From: Isoetes taiwanensis
Lineage: Eukaryota > Streptophyta > Lycopodiopsida > Isoetales > Isoetaceae
DNA length: 64,000 bases
Assembly (NCBI GenBank): GCA_021234155.1
Contig: JAJEKV010000052.1
Span: 1,629,960 to 1,693,959, forward strand
Direction: 5' to 3'
Shown: piece after piece, positions 23,991-36,775 of the stretch
Layout: the number at the start of each line of letters is the position of its first letter
Position numbering within the stretch: the first letter of the stretch is position 1
Made by a program: the position numbers and the translations under genes
Notes under the pieces: model-generated
The model's input: only the letters and a program-made list of their open reading frames with translations
What the model was told of the DNA's origin: nothing
Databases searched by the model: none

Positions 23991-26220
23991 GGAGCCATAG
24001 AAACTCCCGTGAGGTATTTGTGATCCGCCCTAAATCTTTGATTTGGCACCCGAAGTTCTTCAATGGATGTGCTAGTGGTTTTCACGGGGCTGGTGCGGTG
24101 TTTTCACTTGGAGCCCGGTGAACGAGGCGCTTTCTAGAAAGCTTGCCTTTGCCAAGGCCAAGAAGACCTGCTTGCCGGTAAAAGCCCTTGATTATTATGC
24201 CCACAACCTATGGCAACGGGCCGCGAGCTTGATCCAAAACAGCATTTACGTTGAAAACTCCCCCACGTGAAAGATCCATCTCCATATGAGACCTGATACA
24301 AATCCGGTTCCGCGACATCCTCGATCTAGAGCTCTTGATAGAGTGATGTGCCACCCGGGAAAAGGTTTATGACGGCAACGAAACCCATTGCCGCTTTGTC
24401 TTTGCCGTATAGCCTTAGTTGCTACCCGCTATATGAGAAAAAAGTTCCTTCTTACGCCTTCTTCTATCCACAACAAATGTGAAATAGAAGCCAAAGACTT
24501 TCGAAAACCCCATGGGCGATTCCGCGGGGATCCCCTTATGCGAGGATTTTTGGGATGCTTCCAGAAATCTTCAGGGCTTTGATGTTTTCATATTCTTGCG
24601 GGCTTTGATGTTTTACTGGCGAATGAATTGAAGACCCAAAGATTTGAATTTACCCACTTCATCTTCTCTCCCAAAATCATTTCTTTCTTATGAGCGGAAA
24701 AAACAAGATTATTAACGGGAGCTTTGCCTTCCTTACAACTTGGTGATTATCAAGGCTCCATTCCTTCTAGCTTTTTGTTTGGAAGAACACAAAGACAAAT
24801 GATTTTGTCTCTCAACCTGAAAAATAGATTATTCTATGTTTGTTAAATATATTTTGCGTGTCATTGCTAATAGGTTTGTTTCACGCCAAGATTCACGCGG
24901 CTTAGCGGTTTCGGTTCGGATCTTTTTTGTTCCAACTATCACCTATCACCGATATTTGAATGTGATGTGGATTGCTTTCGACATCTTTGTTTGATAGAAT
25001 TCTTTTTATCATGTGCTCATGAAGATGGGCATCTCACCAAGATATCACCATTCTAAATTAACGGGATATTGCTCGGTACTTTTGCATACCATTGATTCCC
25101 TCACTCATTTGCGTGTCTCGGGGGGACAACGCTTTAGTTTACACCAATTATGCACATTGTTAACGGAACCTGAACCCGTGTATGATATATCGTTATGTGA
25201 TGAACCACCCAAAGGTGGCTAGATATGTAGCTTTTGAACCTCTTGATTTATGCGGGGCATGGTTACACTTTCTAGCTTATATTCGGATCATGCATCCTCG
25301 GTAGCGGATAACTTAATATCCATGTTGAAGAAGAAAATTGTGAATGGGTATCTGCTGTATTTTTTAGAAACCTTTTAGAAACCCGGATGGCAAATGTCCA
25401 TCCATTACTTTCTTGAGGTGAGCTTCAACGTTAAAGTCTTTTTGTTTGTCGTCGATCTAATCTAGTTATGGCTTAAATTTATTGCTTTCGGAGAAAAACG
25501 ATTCAAATGTTTACTTGTTTTTGTGCATCTTATCTAGGAGTGCTTGGGATGGGTTTCAACATTTGTTGCATCGAGGCCAAGTCCGCAAGTTCTGACCTGT
25601 AGATTCGCCTTCATGTTGCACGCCTTTTAGCTAATGGCATCTACTCCAAAGACAACTAATTCTTTGATGTGTCTTCAAACAGAGCTCACTACTCGGATTT
25701 GTTGTCTCTCTGCCATGATTTGTAAGGCCCATGGGTCTGATTTGATTTGTAGGCCCCAAAACGGAGGCCTAGTTGATTGCCATAGCAGAGCCCATACTCC
25801 TGTTTCATCTTCAATACCTTTAAATCCATCATGCAATATGGGTTCTAAACTTCATTGTTCTAGCATGCATACACGAGTTGGGGAAGAAAATGCGTTGCGC
25901 GACCGTAAGGCACGCGATAAGTTTCTTGTAAATGTAAAAACGATGCAAGATGTAGAATAGAATACAATGCAACATATTTGATGATAAAAATGATGACACT
26001 ACAAAAGCTCAAACCATTCAAAGAAGTACTTGGTATATCTGATGTGATAATATGACATGAAGGGGGAAGTCTGAGTTCATATCATGCTTAATGGGCTATA
26101 TATTTTAGTTGAAATTAATGTGGGCACATGTCGCACGGACCTATATGTCGATTCAAAAAGGATGAACAGAAAAAGGAACAAAATTAAGAAAGGCATCTTG
26201 TTTTGTTAGAGATAAATAAT
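23991..26220. other. Region without a recognised gene
   Basis: Protein-like plus-strand stretches occur at 25013-25222 and 25634-25960, the latter Cys/Ser/Thr-rich. Neither matches a family I recognise and neither looks like the missing peroxidase C-terminus. Confidence 0.3.
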
Positions 26221-26318
26221 GGGCAGCCGTAAGGCCTTAGAGCCGGTTTAGTCACCAAAGAGGGGCCCTTTTATATCTTGTGCAAATTAAGGATGGCCAG
26301 TGATGGTGGGCGTAATAG

Positions 26319-26534
26319 GGCGAGGCATTTTACACGATGGTGATGGCTACAATGACGCATATGAACCCAACCTTAGGTGGGGTAAGAGTGGGTTCACATG
26401 CAACCATTGCCAGAGAGGGGCTCTATTTTACCCCATGCTAATTGGCAATGGCGTGTGATGGTTCTGTGTAAAAAGAGCGAGCCTTTTTACCCCACGGTGA
26501 TGGTGCCATCATTGCATGTGAACCCATCTTAAGG
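26319..26534. repeat. Foldback element with a nested direct copy
   Basis: The segment at about 26378-26440 (with GTGGGTTCACATGCAACCAT and GGGGCTCTATTTTACCCCA) is inverted relative to about 26479-26534 (GCGAGCCTTTTTACCCCACG ... CATTGCATGTGAACCCATC). A third copy, direct to the second, lies at 26319-26375 (GCGAGGCATTTTACACGATG ... CATATGAACCCAACCTTAGG). This indicates a small inverted-repeat element with a partial duplication. Confidence 0.7.
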
Positions 26535-27715
26535 GCCTGGATAGCTCGCTAGGGAATTTCCACGTAATAATTTTGAGCAACGAATTTTCCCTTTTATTTT
26601 CCACCACGGCAATCACGTGTCTAGAAAGGTAGGATATCGGACGAGTTTTTTTGCTTGTGTGCCCTTGTCTTAGGAAGCCCTTTCTTTGACAATTGCATTT
26701 CTGGTGGAGTTGTTCTTGCTCTTTTACTTGGTGTCAAGCTGTAGTAGGTGCTTTTATAGGATTTAGAATGTTTTTGGTTGCAGATCTTAAGCAATGCATG
26801 TTTTTATTGTTTTTTGGAACGTCATTTCTTGGAGCGGCTAAATTTTCAAAATCTGCCATGAACTTGGGTAAATATATTGCAATCTTCTTGAATCTTCTCA
26901 GTTATTTTCTCTAATCTTTAAGATAACTCTTTATGCTGTTTTTGTAGCTATTTTCTCTTGAGATTGCGTCTTCGGAAGGCTACAACCACGCCATAACATG
27001 CTTCAGCCTATCTGCAAAGTGTGCACACTAGGTGGAATTGACTACCCTAGCATCTTTAATATAACTCTTTATGCTATTTTTGTAAAGAGTTTTGATTGCC
27101 TTGAAGAGCGATTTGGTGTTAGGAGTTTCCATTGTTCAAGAATTTTCTTTTTGGTGTTAGGCTTTGGTAGCTTCTAAATGTTGCATAATCTCTAGCAATC
27201 TCTTGAAAAAATGTCTAGTCTGCTCATATACTTTGATATTTTCTCAAATGTAGCTTTATTTGTTGTTTTCTTTTGGTGTTTTTGGCCTGAAGATAATGCA
27301 TTTGCAGATTTTCTGGAAGAAGCACCAGAGAAATAAGACAAAAAAATAGCAGAAGAGTCAAGGATGGTGACCTCTAGGGTGAAAATTCTGTTGTGCAAGT
27401 TCTGTACTTGTATTTCAGCCTTTGATGGCAGATTTTGGATGTAAAACATGGTTGTCATGGTGTGAACATACTTTTGGATGTAATTCTTACTGTAGAATGC
27501 CAGATTTGCTTTATGTAATACTTGTATAAGTACGCTGCCTTAAGAAAATCGAATTTATACACACAACTGGAAATAAAATGGGGCAGTAATCAGGTGAAAT
27601 TCCCTGCCCACGTACAGAAGAACTCACAACTATTTCTGTCCTGCTACTTTGACACTTTCCAGAAGAAAACTGTGTACAGTTCCAGCTTTACAATACAAAG
27701 GCCCATGATGTTCAA
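26535..27715. other. Region downstream of NSA2 without a recognised gene
   Basis: Open stretches at 26693-26914 (+, hydrophobic) and 27192-27458 (-) are not recognisable. The right part probably holds the NSA2 3' UTR. Confidence 0.35.
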
Positions 27716-30700
27716 CTAAACAAGCAAGACGGCATTAATGCATCCATCATTTTCTGGGTTGTTCGTGACTTGAGCATATTTTCCTGTATTTTAAGCACTG
27801 TCAGCTCATATAAGGCATAAAGATTCAAACAATTGAAAAGGCATCATACCCCATACGACTTTGCCGGCTGGAGTCACAAGCCCAAGCTCGCTTACATTCA
27901 CCTGGATGTTGAACAACTCAATATGAATGACTCCATCCCCAAAACTTGAGATGTAATTTGAGCTTTACCTCAATAATGGTGCCCTTCAGTAATCACGCCC
28001 TAAGGGCGTGTACATTGGTCCATTGGGATTTTTCTTCACGCCAATCATATCCAAGTTAAAAGTGCACTTCAATTCTGGATGGGTAACATGTGCCTTGGTG
28101 AAACGCAGACCCATTGGCCTGATAAATCTTTCGTACTTTGGTGGTTTCCTTGTAAAACCCGGCCCCACAAATGTAGCTTTTGTAACCATGCGTTTCCACT
28201 GTTTGGCTGTAATATTACAATATATGTTGCTCAATCATGTCATGATCTATAGCAGAACACAAACACAAATAGAAATCACACCCTGTCCTACAAATAGTAA
28301 TATAAGGACAGCATTTTTATATAAAAAGTTTATTTGCAGGGTCTTTAAAAATTAATTTCCATTAGCAAGTCCTAGATCATGATGTTGAAAATGCTTCAAA
28401 AATGTGATGAATAAAGATAATTTCTTTTCAAAAACTTCTCTAGTACTCACAAAATCATGAAGATTCTGTCTGAGACACGGTTTAGGAGCCTTGACTCTTT
28501 GTGGCAAGATATCTCTGTCAGAAGTGAAGATGCAACCATCTAGATTCATGCCTTTTAAGAAAATAAGGATGGTACATTTCTATTTGAGATCCAAACACCA
28601 CCACTGCTAAAGGCCAGTACCACATGCCTATGGCTTGCCTTAGTTTATAAATCTTGAGGTCTGGAATTGCATCATAATACATTGATGTTATCCTTCAGCT
28701 GCAGCATAAACATTTGATAGCATGACCTATCGATGATCACTTGATGAATCTACCTAAAGAAGTTACTATTTGTTTTCATCCCCCTACATCATCATGAGCT
28801 ACAACCAAAATTCTCTAAGATATACTTTCATGTGCAAATGGGCATTGCATGGATAACATCCCCAGTTGTCCTACTCGCCACTTTATTAATGGCATGACAT
28901 GCTGATTGCAAAGTTTTATTCAGTAAAAAGTTGCTCATTCTCAACTTCTCAAGCCCTGGATCTCAGTTGGCAGCTGCAACCTTCCTAAGGGGATGCAAAA
29001 TAAACGATTGTATATTCGTATTTCTTTATCCAAAAAAACAAAATCCCAGGCCCAATACCTCATCTCTCTGCACAGCCTTGCATCCTCAATTTCTGGCCCA
29101 ATCTGACCATTTAGCAAGCCTAATCTAGCGCAAGAGTTTCCTTCGATATGGCATTTACTTCCTGTTCCAAATCACTCTGTTCATAAACTGAAGTTTTTGT
29201 GACATCTTCATCCTTCAGATCATGCAAATGACCTACATACAGGACAGAAGAACCAACCAATTCGCTATGTCTCTCTGCTCTGTAATTTCTCTAGGAGTTC
29301 AGGCACTGTGCAGATCTATTTTACCAAGCCTTCAATACTTTTGCCTGTAATTTTTCCTTCTTTCAAGCTCGAATTGCTCTGGGAAAACCTGCAAGCAAGT
29401 TCTAGCTTCTTCTTTTCTTCAGCAAGTGTGACGCACTCAATTTGTGAGCATGGAAGTTCAGTTAACCCTGCTTGGCCCCTTAAGTTGATTGTTTTGAGAT
29501 CAGATTCGGAAGAGGAGGATGCAATAGATCAAATTCGCAATTGTGAGAAGAGTGTGCGCTGTTTGTCAAGGTGAATTGCGCAAGCAATTTCGTTTCTATT
29601 CAGCATGCAAACAGGGCAACGAGATGCTCATAGGCCAGGCTTTGGCAGAAGAACAAAAGGAAACACTGGAATATTTTAGCTATTGCTGGATGTCTGAAAC
29701 CCAAGTGGTGGAGAATGCGGCTTTGATGCATATGAAAAAACTGAATCAATCATCTGGCAAAGTTATTCCGTTCATTTTTGAATTGGCTTCAAATACAGGT
29801 AAAGAGATTCGCAGATGGGTTTTCATCTTTGTGCTAAATCTGGTCTCAGATCTCTGTTTATCTAAAATGGAACCAGCCCAAAAGAAAAAATTTGGAAAAT
29901 CTGGCCTTTTTCTGCCGAAGAATCATATTGAATGCAAAACTAATGGCTGGGTCCGATCTAGTAAGCATTCTTGCCTCTGTTCCGTCATAAATTTCAATCT
30001 TTTGAGTAATCTTCGACAGGCTTGGTATCAGTAGGCAGTTCATGCTGGTATGGAATCATTTGGGCATTCCTGACTTGCACTATGGCATCTTAATAAGCTT
30101 GAGGCAGTTCATGCTGCAACAACATGCCCACGGAATCATTTGGGCACTCCTGACTTGCACTATGGCATCTTAATAAGCTTAGCAAAAACTTTGCTTGCTC
30201 ACGCCTCAGCCATCTAGTTCAGGGAAGTAATTCGGATTGTGGCTGGAAAGGCTGGCTGGGATGATGGAACTCTGCCTCAGAATATGATAAACCCATAGAA
30301 AACACCAAGGATTTCAACTATTCCGGTATCAATTGCAGGCTTTAATAGGCAGCAAGGAATTTAACTATAACCGGGCTATTCCGACATCCACAGTACGCAT
30401 TAACAGGGACGACTTCATGGAATTTATTTCTCTAGCTCTGCTTTTAAGCACGTCCATTGCAGTTGAATACCCCTCACCCTCTGGCTAATATCCTGTTTTA
30501 TTTTCACAGCCTAGGTGTGGTGTGATGGTGGTTGGTCAGAAAGTTCTGCTGCTGAGCTTTAGACTTAATGAACAAGTGTTCCCAAATATCTTCTTTGTTG
30601 GTTTTGCACATCTGTGGCCTTAACATCTATCTCTGAATGGGATATTTGGCAGTGGATGTTCCACCATATGCAACTTTTATCGCCTACAATGAGTGGCTGC

Positions 30701-32361
30701 AAGCATCTGTACAAGGTTTCAGAGCACAATATTATGACTATAACCTTACCCCTTTTGCATGGCATTCCCAGGAACTTTTAATCTTTGCCACATTGGAAAA
30801 TACAAACTCGTCAACTTAACTGGACCATAATTTACTTCATTTAACCGAACAAGATATATCATCAAGCAAGCAAGCAAGCCACTTATTTTCACCAACCCGA
30901 GCTAGTAAAGGGAGTCTTGGAGGCGAGCCTTAGCAGCTGCAAGCAAGGGAGTTTCCTTGAAAGATTCAAGTGAAATGATTAACTCAAATCCAGTTGCACA
31001 TCCTTTGGTGTTTCTAGGTCCTCCAATCTCTCTTTCCTCAACTGACTACTATTGGCGTGCTACTATCCTTATCAACCAACCTTAGTTGTGGCAGGGTAGG
31101 TTAAAGAGTATTTAAATGACATGTCTGATTGTCTTTTAGATACAGAATTGCCATTTTAAGAGTACTTCAGGTTAATCTCTCAGACATCTAGGTGTAAACA
31201 ATGCTTTAAGTGTTGTCAAACAGGAAAGATAACAAGCTAAATCATTTATAACGAGATGCATTGTGAGAACATGTACACAGAAAGGCAAGGGAAACCAGAC
31301 ATAAACTACATATACTTACTTTTTCTTTTACCCGACCGAATCACTCTAAACATCTCATCCTCCGCAACAGGACGTACCTGTTCAGGTCAATATGGTGATT
31401 AAGAGTTGTTTCTTTTATAAAAAAAAGGGGGTTTTTTATCATTCTAAGTTATGATACCTTGGGAAGTGGAACCTCCCACTTGCCAGCCTTCTCCTTCCTC
31501 TTCTGTTTTATGGTATTACTTAAAACCTGTTTCAAAAAAAGAGTTAGAAACAAAGTAGCAAATTAAGCTACAATATTAACAAAGAAATTACCTTTGCAGA
31601 GTTGTCTCCTCCTCGGGTCTAATAGGTAAGCAGGAAGGGCACCTTCTTCAACTTGATCAGGAGCTTTATGCCTGTTTGTTCTTTCTGAATGCATAGCAAT
31701 TCTGCAGCCCATAATAGGCAGGGTAAGTGAAGTTAAAACTATGTAAATGATGGATTCAGATATGTACGTTTTTTTCATGGTGGCTTTCTCCGCATAGCGC
31801 TTTCTTGCGAAGATCTTAGCTTTGAGACCCAAGACCTGTCAAAGACTCGATTGTCACTCATTATATATGGCAGTTATTGATTAGGTCAAGCCTGAATTTA
31901 TTGTAATCCAAAATATCATACTAAACTTATGTAAAATCTGACAGCATGAATTTGCGATTCAAGATATAAGTCCACTCAGTTTATTGACCTATAAAATTGA
32001 CCCATCTTCCAGAAATTGACTTAAATACATGAATTTGACACGGCTGGGATAATGCTGCAGTTTTGTAAAACTAAACTCGTCCCACAAATGCGTAACTGGT
32101 TATAGAACTTCGTTTTTACATGTCGGATGCTAACCAAAAAACCAAGAGGCATTACCTTCTGGGCAAAAGCTGCACGCTTGTGAACCTCACGAGCATCTTT
32201 CTTGCGCTTCTTTTCAAAGTAATCTGGGCGATACCCATACCTCTTACGATGCAACTCGATATAATCTCCCTGAGGCTGTTACTTCCAACATCACAAGAGC
32301 ATCAAATTCTACCATCTATCTGAGTACCTAGACTGGCATGAGAGAAACTTTTCCTTACCAT
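27716..32361 (-). CDS. NSA2: NSA2/TINP1-type 60S ribosome-biogenesis protein
   Basis: NSA2 is a nucleolar factor associated with pre-60S particles (27S rRNA processing); its C-terminal half resembles the ribosomal protein eS8 fold. Nine exons on the minus strand: 32359-32361 (ATG only, donor GTAAGG), 32156-32275, 31768-31835, 31592-31701, 31458-31526, 31320-31377, 27969-28206, 27850-27901, 27716-27783 (TAG). Diagnostic blocks are [84 protein letters not shown] and [19 protein letters not shown]. Three one-base insertions in homopolymers break the frame: one in 31592-31701 (a CCC) and two GGG runs in 27969-28206. Allowing for these, the length is 260 residues, equal to the human protein. Every border is GT-AG, so this is very probably a functional gene with assembly errors. 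Intron 6 is unusually long (3.1 kb). Confidence 0.95.
28207..31319 (-). other. Long NSA2 intron 6 and its contents
   Basis: A 3.1-kb intron; the other introns are about 65-430 bp. It carries an unrecognised plus-strand coding-like stretch near 29308-30034 in two overlapping frames (including [15 protein letters not shown]) and a local tandem duplication at 30038-30180. Probably expanded by insertion; no transposon domain seen. Confidence 0.5.
30038..30180. repeat. Tandem duplication inside NSA2 intron 6
   Basis: GCAGTTCATGCTG opens both copies (30038 and about 30104), and GAATCATTTGGGCA(T/C)TCCTG plus TTGCACTATGGCATCTTAAT recur in each. The second copy has an extra insert of about 13 bp. Unit 66-78 bp. 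Confidence 0.8.
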
Positions 32362-33279
32362 TTTGGCTGTTCGCAGGCGCCAAGGTGTAGGAAGCCCTGC
32401 CTTAAACCCTAAATGAAAAACCTCCTACGTTGGAAATGAGCATATTCTGTGAAAGATTTGCGGCTGTGGGATATTCTGGTCGGAAGCGGGAGGTTAGGTT
32501 TCAAATAGCTAGTTTTTTACTTAGTTTTTGACTTGTACATGTGAGAAAGTTTTACTTAGCCTACGTTCCCATGAGCCTAACCGGACTTCGAAATTCAAAG
32601 TGTCAACCACAACCACAGCTTTCAGAAATCCTCCTCCATTTCTGGAAACTCAAAGTCAACTTTAGCATTAACTTTGGCAATAATTTGAAGTCGGGGCGGC
32701 GGTATGGGAGCGTGCCCTTAGACAAAGCCTATACTGCAAGCCCAAAGAGATGGGTAAATGGTGACATATAAAGCCTCATCTAGGTTGATGTGTTTCTCAT
32801 ATTCTCTTGATGAAGGCCACTGCGACAACAAAAAAGCATCATATGAAATCGTAAGATTCATGCTAAAAAATGCTTCTTCATCTTTTTTCCCATTCACTGG
32901 TCTAATTCTCACCATAACCTAGATGACCATATGTACCAAAGATGGGCTACCTATTTCTCCATTTTTGCCGAATGGCGCACTGCTTCCTAACACGGAGACC
33001 GGACTTCTGTCCATGAAATTGGATAGCCATTCTAGTTCTGCTACGTCAAAATTATGTAAGTGTCTCTTACATGTTTCTCATAGCAAAGTGCCAAGTATAG
33101 TTGTCATTAAATATGCACTTAGTGCATAATATGCATGAAGTCATTTCAATTGCCATTGATGTAAATTTAATTGTTGTTGATAATAAGATTGTAAAGGCAA
33201 CACATATGGTAAGTGACCAGTCAAAATATACTAAATATACTAACCATTATTGAATTTTGACGATGTTCTCATTTGGTAG
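32362..33279. other. NSA2 upstream region
   Basis: Immediately 5' of the NSA2 start codon on the minus strand, so it should contain its 5' UTR and promoter. Short open stretches on both strands near 32720-33130 are unrecognised. Confidence 0.35.
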
Positions 33280-33680
33280 AGACAGAGGGCATTTAGGCGG
33301 AGAGGGCGGCTTCATACAGCAAATGCATCAATGGAGGCTTCTGGCACGAATGGGCGGCTTGATGCAGCAAATGCGTGAATGGAGGGTTGTGCTCGGAGCA
33401 GAGGCGGAGAGCAGAGAAGGCGGCTTGAGCAGTGAGGTGGAGCAGAGAGGTAGAGAGCGGAGAGCGGAGAGGGCAGCTTGAAGCCCACAGATGCTATGGT
33501 GGATGAAGCCCACAGATGTTATGGCGGTTTAATTTGTGGCATGTCGACTTTGCTGCTGTTTGCTTGTAGCATTTAGGCATCTGAATGCCTTGCTTTGCTG
33601 CTGCTTGCTTGTAGCATTTAAGCATTTATGCATTTATTCAGGGCATGTAAGATGGCATTAGAAGGGTTACGTGAGTAGAG
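33280..33680. repeat. Left arm of the long inverted repeat
   Basis: Contains an internal duplication: ATGCATCAATGGAGGCTTCTG and ATGCGTGAATGGAGGGTTGT are two variants of the same piece. It ends near a tRNA T-arm-like GGAGGTTTGAATCC at about 33686. Confidence 0.65.
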
Positions 33681-34627
33681 ATGGCGGGAGGTTTGAATCC
33701 TTCACCACAGTTAGGATTAATTGGGGGATTAATTAGAAGTAGGTTTCTGTGCCCTCTTTGCTTCTCTGCTTTGTTTTTTCTATTTGGAAGTTTTGGTACC
33801 GTGGGTTCAAATCCCATGTGCCATCTTCACAGCAACAAAAGTAATCGGGAGGCTGTCTGTGATCATCCAGTTAGGTCAACTTTGACAGTGCAGAGATGAA
33901 TAGCAGTAGATGGATGGACAAGAGTCGCTTATTGAATGGGTTTGTTTTGCTCCTCTTTGCTTCAACCATATGATCGGCATGCGGATTACAGTGCACGGTT
34001 GCTGTCGATGGAGCCGGGTAGTACAGGCTGCCGCTAGTGTTTGTTGTGTGCAATATTTGGTATTTTGAATTTTAAGGCCATGGCAGGCCAATGGTTGTTT
34101 CTGTTCGATGTGCACCATTGTAATTTTCGTGGGGGTCGTGTGACAAAAAATCACGGGCCTTTGATCCGGCACAATGGGGGAATATTCATCCCATCTAAGG
34201 CTAGCAACAAAAGTGTGAAACATCCCATTAAGTATGATTGTCTTCATCGTATCTTTATGGGTTTCTTATTCAACGTTGATTGGGAGCCATTGATTGGTAG
34301 CATATTCTTAGTATTGTGCCACATCCATGGCTATTAACATTTTGCCAAAAAATCACCATGCCATTCCCTATGGTCTCGATTGAAAATAGCATTCGCATAA
34401 TAAACCATAGCATTAACAATTTCTACAAAAACCATGGTCTCTCTGCTAAATCAGACCGATTGTACTAAACCAAACTGCCTCAATCGATCCTGCACTGCTC
34501 CCCCAATTAATCCTGCAGTCAATCCTGCTTGAATGAATAAATCAATCCTGCCCAATCTCGGAATCAATCTCGCAACTGGGTCTACCTGTACAACAGAGAT
34601 GACTGTTTACACCAGGGCTGGAGGATT

Positions 34628-34655
34628 CGAACCTCCAGGCCATGTCGGCCTCACC
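34628..34655 (-). other. tRNA T-arm-like sequence in the right arm (SINE-like B box)
   Basis: The minus strand reads GGAGG-TTCGAAT-CCTCC, a perfect 5-bp stem with a 7-base loop that includes the B-box consensus GGTTCGAATCC. No acceptor or anticodon stem surrounds it, so it is not a tRNA gene. The left arm carries a counterpart near 33686. Confidence 0.5.
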
Positions 34656-35129
34656 AGAACCCTACATCTTACATATCCTGCATAAATGCATAAATCCTAC
34701 AAGCAAGCAGCAGCAAAGTGAGGCATTCAGATGCATAAATGCAAGCACCAGCATACAAGCAAGCCGACATGCCACAGCCATGATTAGTGCTGCTCATGAA
34801 TAATGCAAGCCGACAAATTAGTGCTGCTCATTATTCAGCCATAGCCGATGGCCTCCTCCGCCATAGCATCTGTGGGCTGTGAACCACACACCACATACGA
34901 AGCTAAAGGCACATACGAAATTTTACCTATCAGATTATTTGGTGGTCGTAGATTGCCAGACAGAGACATCGCCGAATCAACAATGGAATCAAGAATCTCT
35001 GGAATATCTTAAAGAGGTCTGCTTCTGCACACGGCTGACCGCGCACAACCCTCCATTCAGGCATTTGCTGCATCAAGCCGCCCGTTTGTGCCAGAAGCCT
35101 CCATTGATGCACTTGTTGTATCAAGCCGT
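34640..35129. repeat. Right arm, proximal part
   Basis: Reverse-complement homology to 33280-33680. The last five bases, GCCGT (35125-35129), form the left target-site duplication of the inserted LTR. Confidence 0.65.
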
Positions 35130-36775
35130 TGTGACGCTCCCTGCTAAATACACGGCGCCCGGCCGTACACTCCGCAGGAAATCCCCCATCCGGTCCTTCG
35201 ACCGCACGAGCCCTCCGTCTATCCCGCACTCTGGGATCACCGTAGTGCGGGAAGGGGACAGGAAGGTGTCTTGCGCGCCCTTCCCCTATGGGCTCCTATC
35301 ACAGCGGAAGCATAAACAACGTCAGAACTAGCAATAACAATACATCATACTACCTCGAAGGGTAGTCCATCCACATATCCACAACTGCAAAGAAGATAAT
35401 CATATGCCATAAAACATGAGAGCTCCTACCCATGGCTCTGACTCATAAGGAGGATGATTGACTGGCTAGGCCTCAAAATAGAGTAGACCGAGTCATAACA
35501 ATGGCGAGGCTGGCTATAGACAATGGCTAGGGTTGACCACTCCATCCGCCCCTCCTGTGCATACTTTGCAGATGGGCTAGATCAAGCTCTGACACGACTC
35601 TAGCCTTCCGGATACGCAATCCCATGGCATCATCCATCGGGACTACTCCAGGTTGCATCTCCCTGGTCCGTCGAGGCAGGAAGGGTTGCATCTCCCCTTC
35701 CCGGGGTCTAGAGGCTCCTCGGGCGGCTAGAGAATCGTGGCGACACACGATTCATACCCGACTGAACCCCCAAAACAAGAGCCAAGCTGACACTTGCAAC
35801 TCTTGAGAGGCAGGGCGACACCATTGCCCTAGGAGGTGTCGGACCCATGCTCGGCCCACAGGAAGTGACCGAGCATAAGCCTAGCCCACTATGGGATCCC
35901 CCGTAGCCCCCACTCGGCGGGGATCCTCCCTCCGCATTGCCTCTAGCCTCGTTGTGTAGTGCTAAGCCACATCATAGCCTCCATAGCCCGGTGGGTTCCT
36001 ATGCACAGGCCGCAACTAATAGGAACTAAGGGATCTAGACTAGGAGCATACTACATAATGGCTACTAGGTCTCTACCCCCCTTCCCAATACAAGCGGAGC
36101 AAACATGGTCAACCAACATCACATAGCATCAAACATGATAATCATCATAAGAACATCTTAACCTAATCATACATATCTAACTTACAGTTAGAGTTCCTTG
36201 ATTAGGGTTTAAGATGTTGAATACGGGTTCTAGGATGGCTCTACTCTAGATACGAAATACTAACCCATCTGGAGTGCTAACTTCCAAATGGACTACTAAG
36301 AGCACTACTCCACATACCTGCTCCAGAAGCACTCCCTCCCAATCCTGGCGTCTCCATGATCTTCAAGGTGTTTGAGGTAGCTCCCACTCCTGCTGATGCG
36401 CTCACGCTCTTGGGGCAGCCACGCTATGCTGTGCCACAGCAGACGGTTCCCGAAACGGAGTTTCGAGCGCGAAGAAGGTTCCCAGACTGTTGGAGCCAGA
36501 AAAGATGCCTAGGGTTAGGGTTTAGGCCTTTATAGGTTAGGGTTCACATGTTATGTCACATGGCTCCAATAGGGTAAGTCCGTGTGGCGGGTGCCCAATA
36601 GGTTAAGGCCACGTGGAAAATAGTCTTAACCTAAGGTTGGCTAAGTTATATGAATAACTTAGTCATGCCCCCTAGTGCCACAATCTATGGTATACAAGGC
36701 TATGAAAATAGACTTGTATAGTGACGGACCTGGAAATATACGTATTTATGGCGTATATTTCCCTGGAACGTCACA
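35130..36775. mobile_element. Solo-LTR-like insertion, 1646 bp
   Basis: Begins TGTGACGCTCC and ends GGAACGTCACA, an 11-bp terminal inverted repeat with one mismatch and TG/CA ends. It interrupts the right arm of the surrounding inverted repeat: comparison with the uninterrupted left arm gives AAGCCGCCCTC as the original target. Flanks are GCCGT (35125-35129) and GCCGC (36776-36780), a 5-bp duplication with one mismatch. No reading frame with RT or integrase motifs. Best explained as a solo LTR, or a non-autonomous element of that length. Confidence 0.8.
36721..36774. repeat. Terminal hairpin of the solo LTR
   Basis: GTGACGGACCTGGAAATATA followed by CG pairs with CGTATATTTCC then CTGGAACGTCAC around a loop of about 9 bases. 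A near-perfect 22-bp stem sits at the very end of the LTR. Confidence 0.8.

Noticed and set aside
29308-30034. Independent gene inside NSA2 intron 6
   Set aside because: The translation is protein-like in places but unrecognised, in two frames and without splice support. Kept only as a note on the intron.
33675-34660. tRNA genes at GGTTCAAATCC / GGTTCGAATCC motifs
   Set aside because: Only the T-arm is present; there are no acceptor, D-arm and anticodon stems at the correct spacing.
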